From SAR324 cluster bacterium (GTDB lineage: Bacteria; SAR324; JACQKK01): DNA of 8,827 nt. Below are positions 8,349 through 8,827 of the stretch, one piece after another (positions within the stretch are counted from its first letter, which is position 1; the number at the start of each line of letters is the position of its first letter). The stretch covers positions 1-8,827 of the forward strand of contig JACZVE010000101.1 in the NCBI GenBank assembly GCA_022572825.1. Direction: 5' to 3'. The notes beneath the pieces are model-generated. The model saw only the letters and a list, made by a program, of their open reading frames with translations. It had not been told where the DNA came from and searched no databases. The position numbers and the translations under genes are program-made.

Positions 8349-8378
8349 CACAGATAAACACGGATGAACACTGATACA
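8349..8378 (+). repeat. Three 10-bp tandem CAC-N-GAT repeats
   Basis: CACAGATAAA (8349-8358), CACGGATGAA (8359-8368) and CACTGATACA (8369-8378) are three adjoining 10-bp units sharing CAC-N-GAT. Sequences of the CACAGATgaaCACGGAT type recur in spacers of many unrelated bacteria, from general knowledge; their role is unknown. Confidence 0.5.
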
Positions 8379-8505
8379 AACAATTTCAACGGCTCAGATC
8401 AGCATGAACCTGTGTTCAACTGAGGCTGCGATCTCGTAAGTATCTGTAATTACTCACGACGTTCCATAACTGACATAGTAGTACTAAAAGGTCTGTGATT
8501 AAATG

Positions 8506-8534
8506 CCTGCGGCAGGTTGGGGGCTTCGCCCCCA
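8506..8534. repeat. Two adjacent GC hairpins
   Basis: CCTGC-G-GCAGG (8506-8516) is followed immediately by TGGGGGC-TTC-GCCCCCA (8518-8534), a perfect seven-pair stem with a three-base loop. No T-run follows on either strand. They may belong to the same intergenic repeat complex as 8550-8695 or end a transcript from outside the window. Confidence 0.45.
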
Positions 8535-8549
8535 GCAGGGAAGCAGCGC

Positions 8550-8679
8550 GCGACTCGCAAGCGCTGCCGCCCCCTACACTTCGGGAAAGTGCTATATAAA
8601 CAACTTACTAAGACTTACGATGAAATATCTCAACCTCAGTATTCGGGGGGCGCGGGGGGACGAATCGCTTGCGAGTCGC
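8550..8679. repeat. 14-bp perfect inverted repeat, 102 bp apart
   Basis: GCGACTCGCAAGCG (8550-8563) is the exact reverse complement of CGCTTGCGAGTCGC (8666-8679). Just inside the arms are C-rich (8567-8574) and G-rich (8645-8659) runs that could extend pairing imperfectly. The right arm also forms most of the loop of the hairpin at 8652-8695. No coding capacity is convincing between the arms. Confidence 0.55.
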
Positions 8680-8695
8680 ACGATTCTTCCCCCGC
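8652..8695. repeat. Nested hairpin with GCGAGTCGC loop
   Basis: GCGGGGG (8652-8658) pairs with CCCCCGC (8689-8695) and, after a small asymmetric bulge, GAATCG (8662-8667) pairs with CGATTC (8681-8686). The 13-base loop carries TTGCGAGTCGC. The right half (8670-8695) matches 6340-6365 at 22 of 26 positions, tying this hairpin to the element after ilvE. Confidence 0.5.
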
Positions 8696-8827
8696 ATTTG
8701 CTTTTCTTCGGATAAATCACAGCCCTTCTAGACAAGCTCGGTATCCGGCGAGTTTCTATTCGCCCGCGGCGAAACCATCATAAACCGAGCTTTTCTCTCG
8801 GAACATCCGGCCGCCGTGTCATTAGCG

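Larger units (their letters stand above)
8247..8827. other. Non-coding right end with hairpins and repeats
   Basis: About 580 bp with no convincing gene on either strand. Short frames across 8503-8783 are interrupted, poorly composed and cover obvious hairpins. Visible structures are a GGCTT/AAGCC hairpin (8278-8293), an IscR-like half site (8325-8342), a 10-bp tandem repeat (8349-8378), two GC hairpins (8506-8534), a 14-bp inverted repeat (8550-8563 / 8666-8679), a nested hairpin (8652-8695), and a CCGAG/CTCGG hairpin near 8785-8801. The region is AT-richer than the genes, especially 8378-8505. Confidence 0.6.

Noticed and set aside
8503..8783. 70- and 88-codon plus-strand frames at the right end
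   Set aside because: They run straight through several hairpins and inverted repeats, with no family resemblance and no ribosome site.

Overview
The window is an ordinary-looking stretch of chromosome from a GC-rich bacterium, most likely a proteobacterium. That placement rests on overall gene style and is not certain. All genes are densely coded with strong G/C third positions; only the intergenic spacers become AT-richer. I found no rRNA, tRNA, CRISPR array, transposase or phage gene.

Layout from left to right: (i) the 3' end of an unidentified, Cys-rich reading frame (3-239, +) that overlaps (ii) hppA, a K+-dependent membrane pyrophosphatase (230-2497, +). After a gene-poor spacer of about 540 bp comes (iii) a DksA/TraR-family regulator that has lost its zinc cysteines (3037-3495, +). 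Facing it is (iv) a solitary 2-oxo-acid dehydrogenase E2 acyltransferase (3626-4696, -), with no E1 or E3 gene in the window. A divergent region with a good sigma70-type promoter leads to (v) ilvE, a branched-chain aminotransferase (5039-6166, +). A repeat-rich spacer (6167-6559) holds a 164-bp MITE-like inverted-repeat element. Then a two-gene minus-strand unit is transcribed from about 8250 leftward: (vi) a CDGSH / 4Fe-4S / CDGSH iron-sulfur protein (7596-8246) followed 7 bp later by (vii) argC (6560-7588). The last 580 bp (8247-8827) has no convincing gene but carries hairpins and repeats, one related to a repeat inside the 6257-6420 element.

Functionally the genes are housekeeping or metabolic: pyrophosphate-driven proton pumping, a ppGpp/DksA-type regulator, acyl transfer, branched-chain amino acid and arginine biosynthesis, and an Fe-S protein. 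They are not one pathway. I see no evidence of a complete new multi-gene system. The points most worth a second look are the roughly 66-residue cytosolic insertion in the pyrophosphatase, the zinc-less DksA-like protein with an intact coiled-coil tip, the E2 lacking a recognisable E1/E3-binding domain, the CDGSH-argC pairing with a possible IscR-like site upstream, and a dispersed repeat family shared by two spacers.
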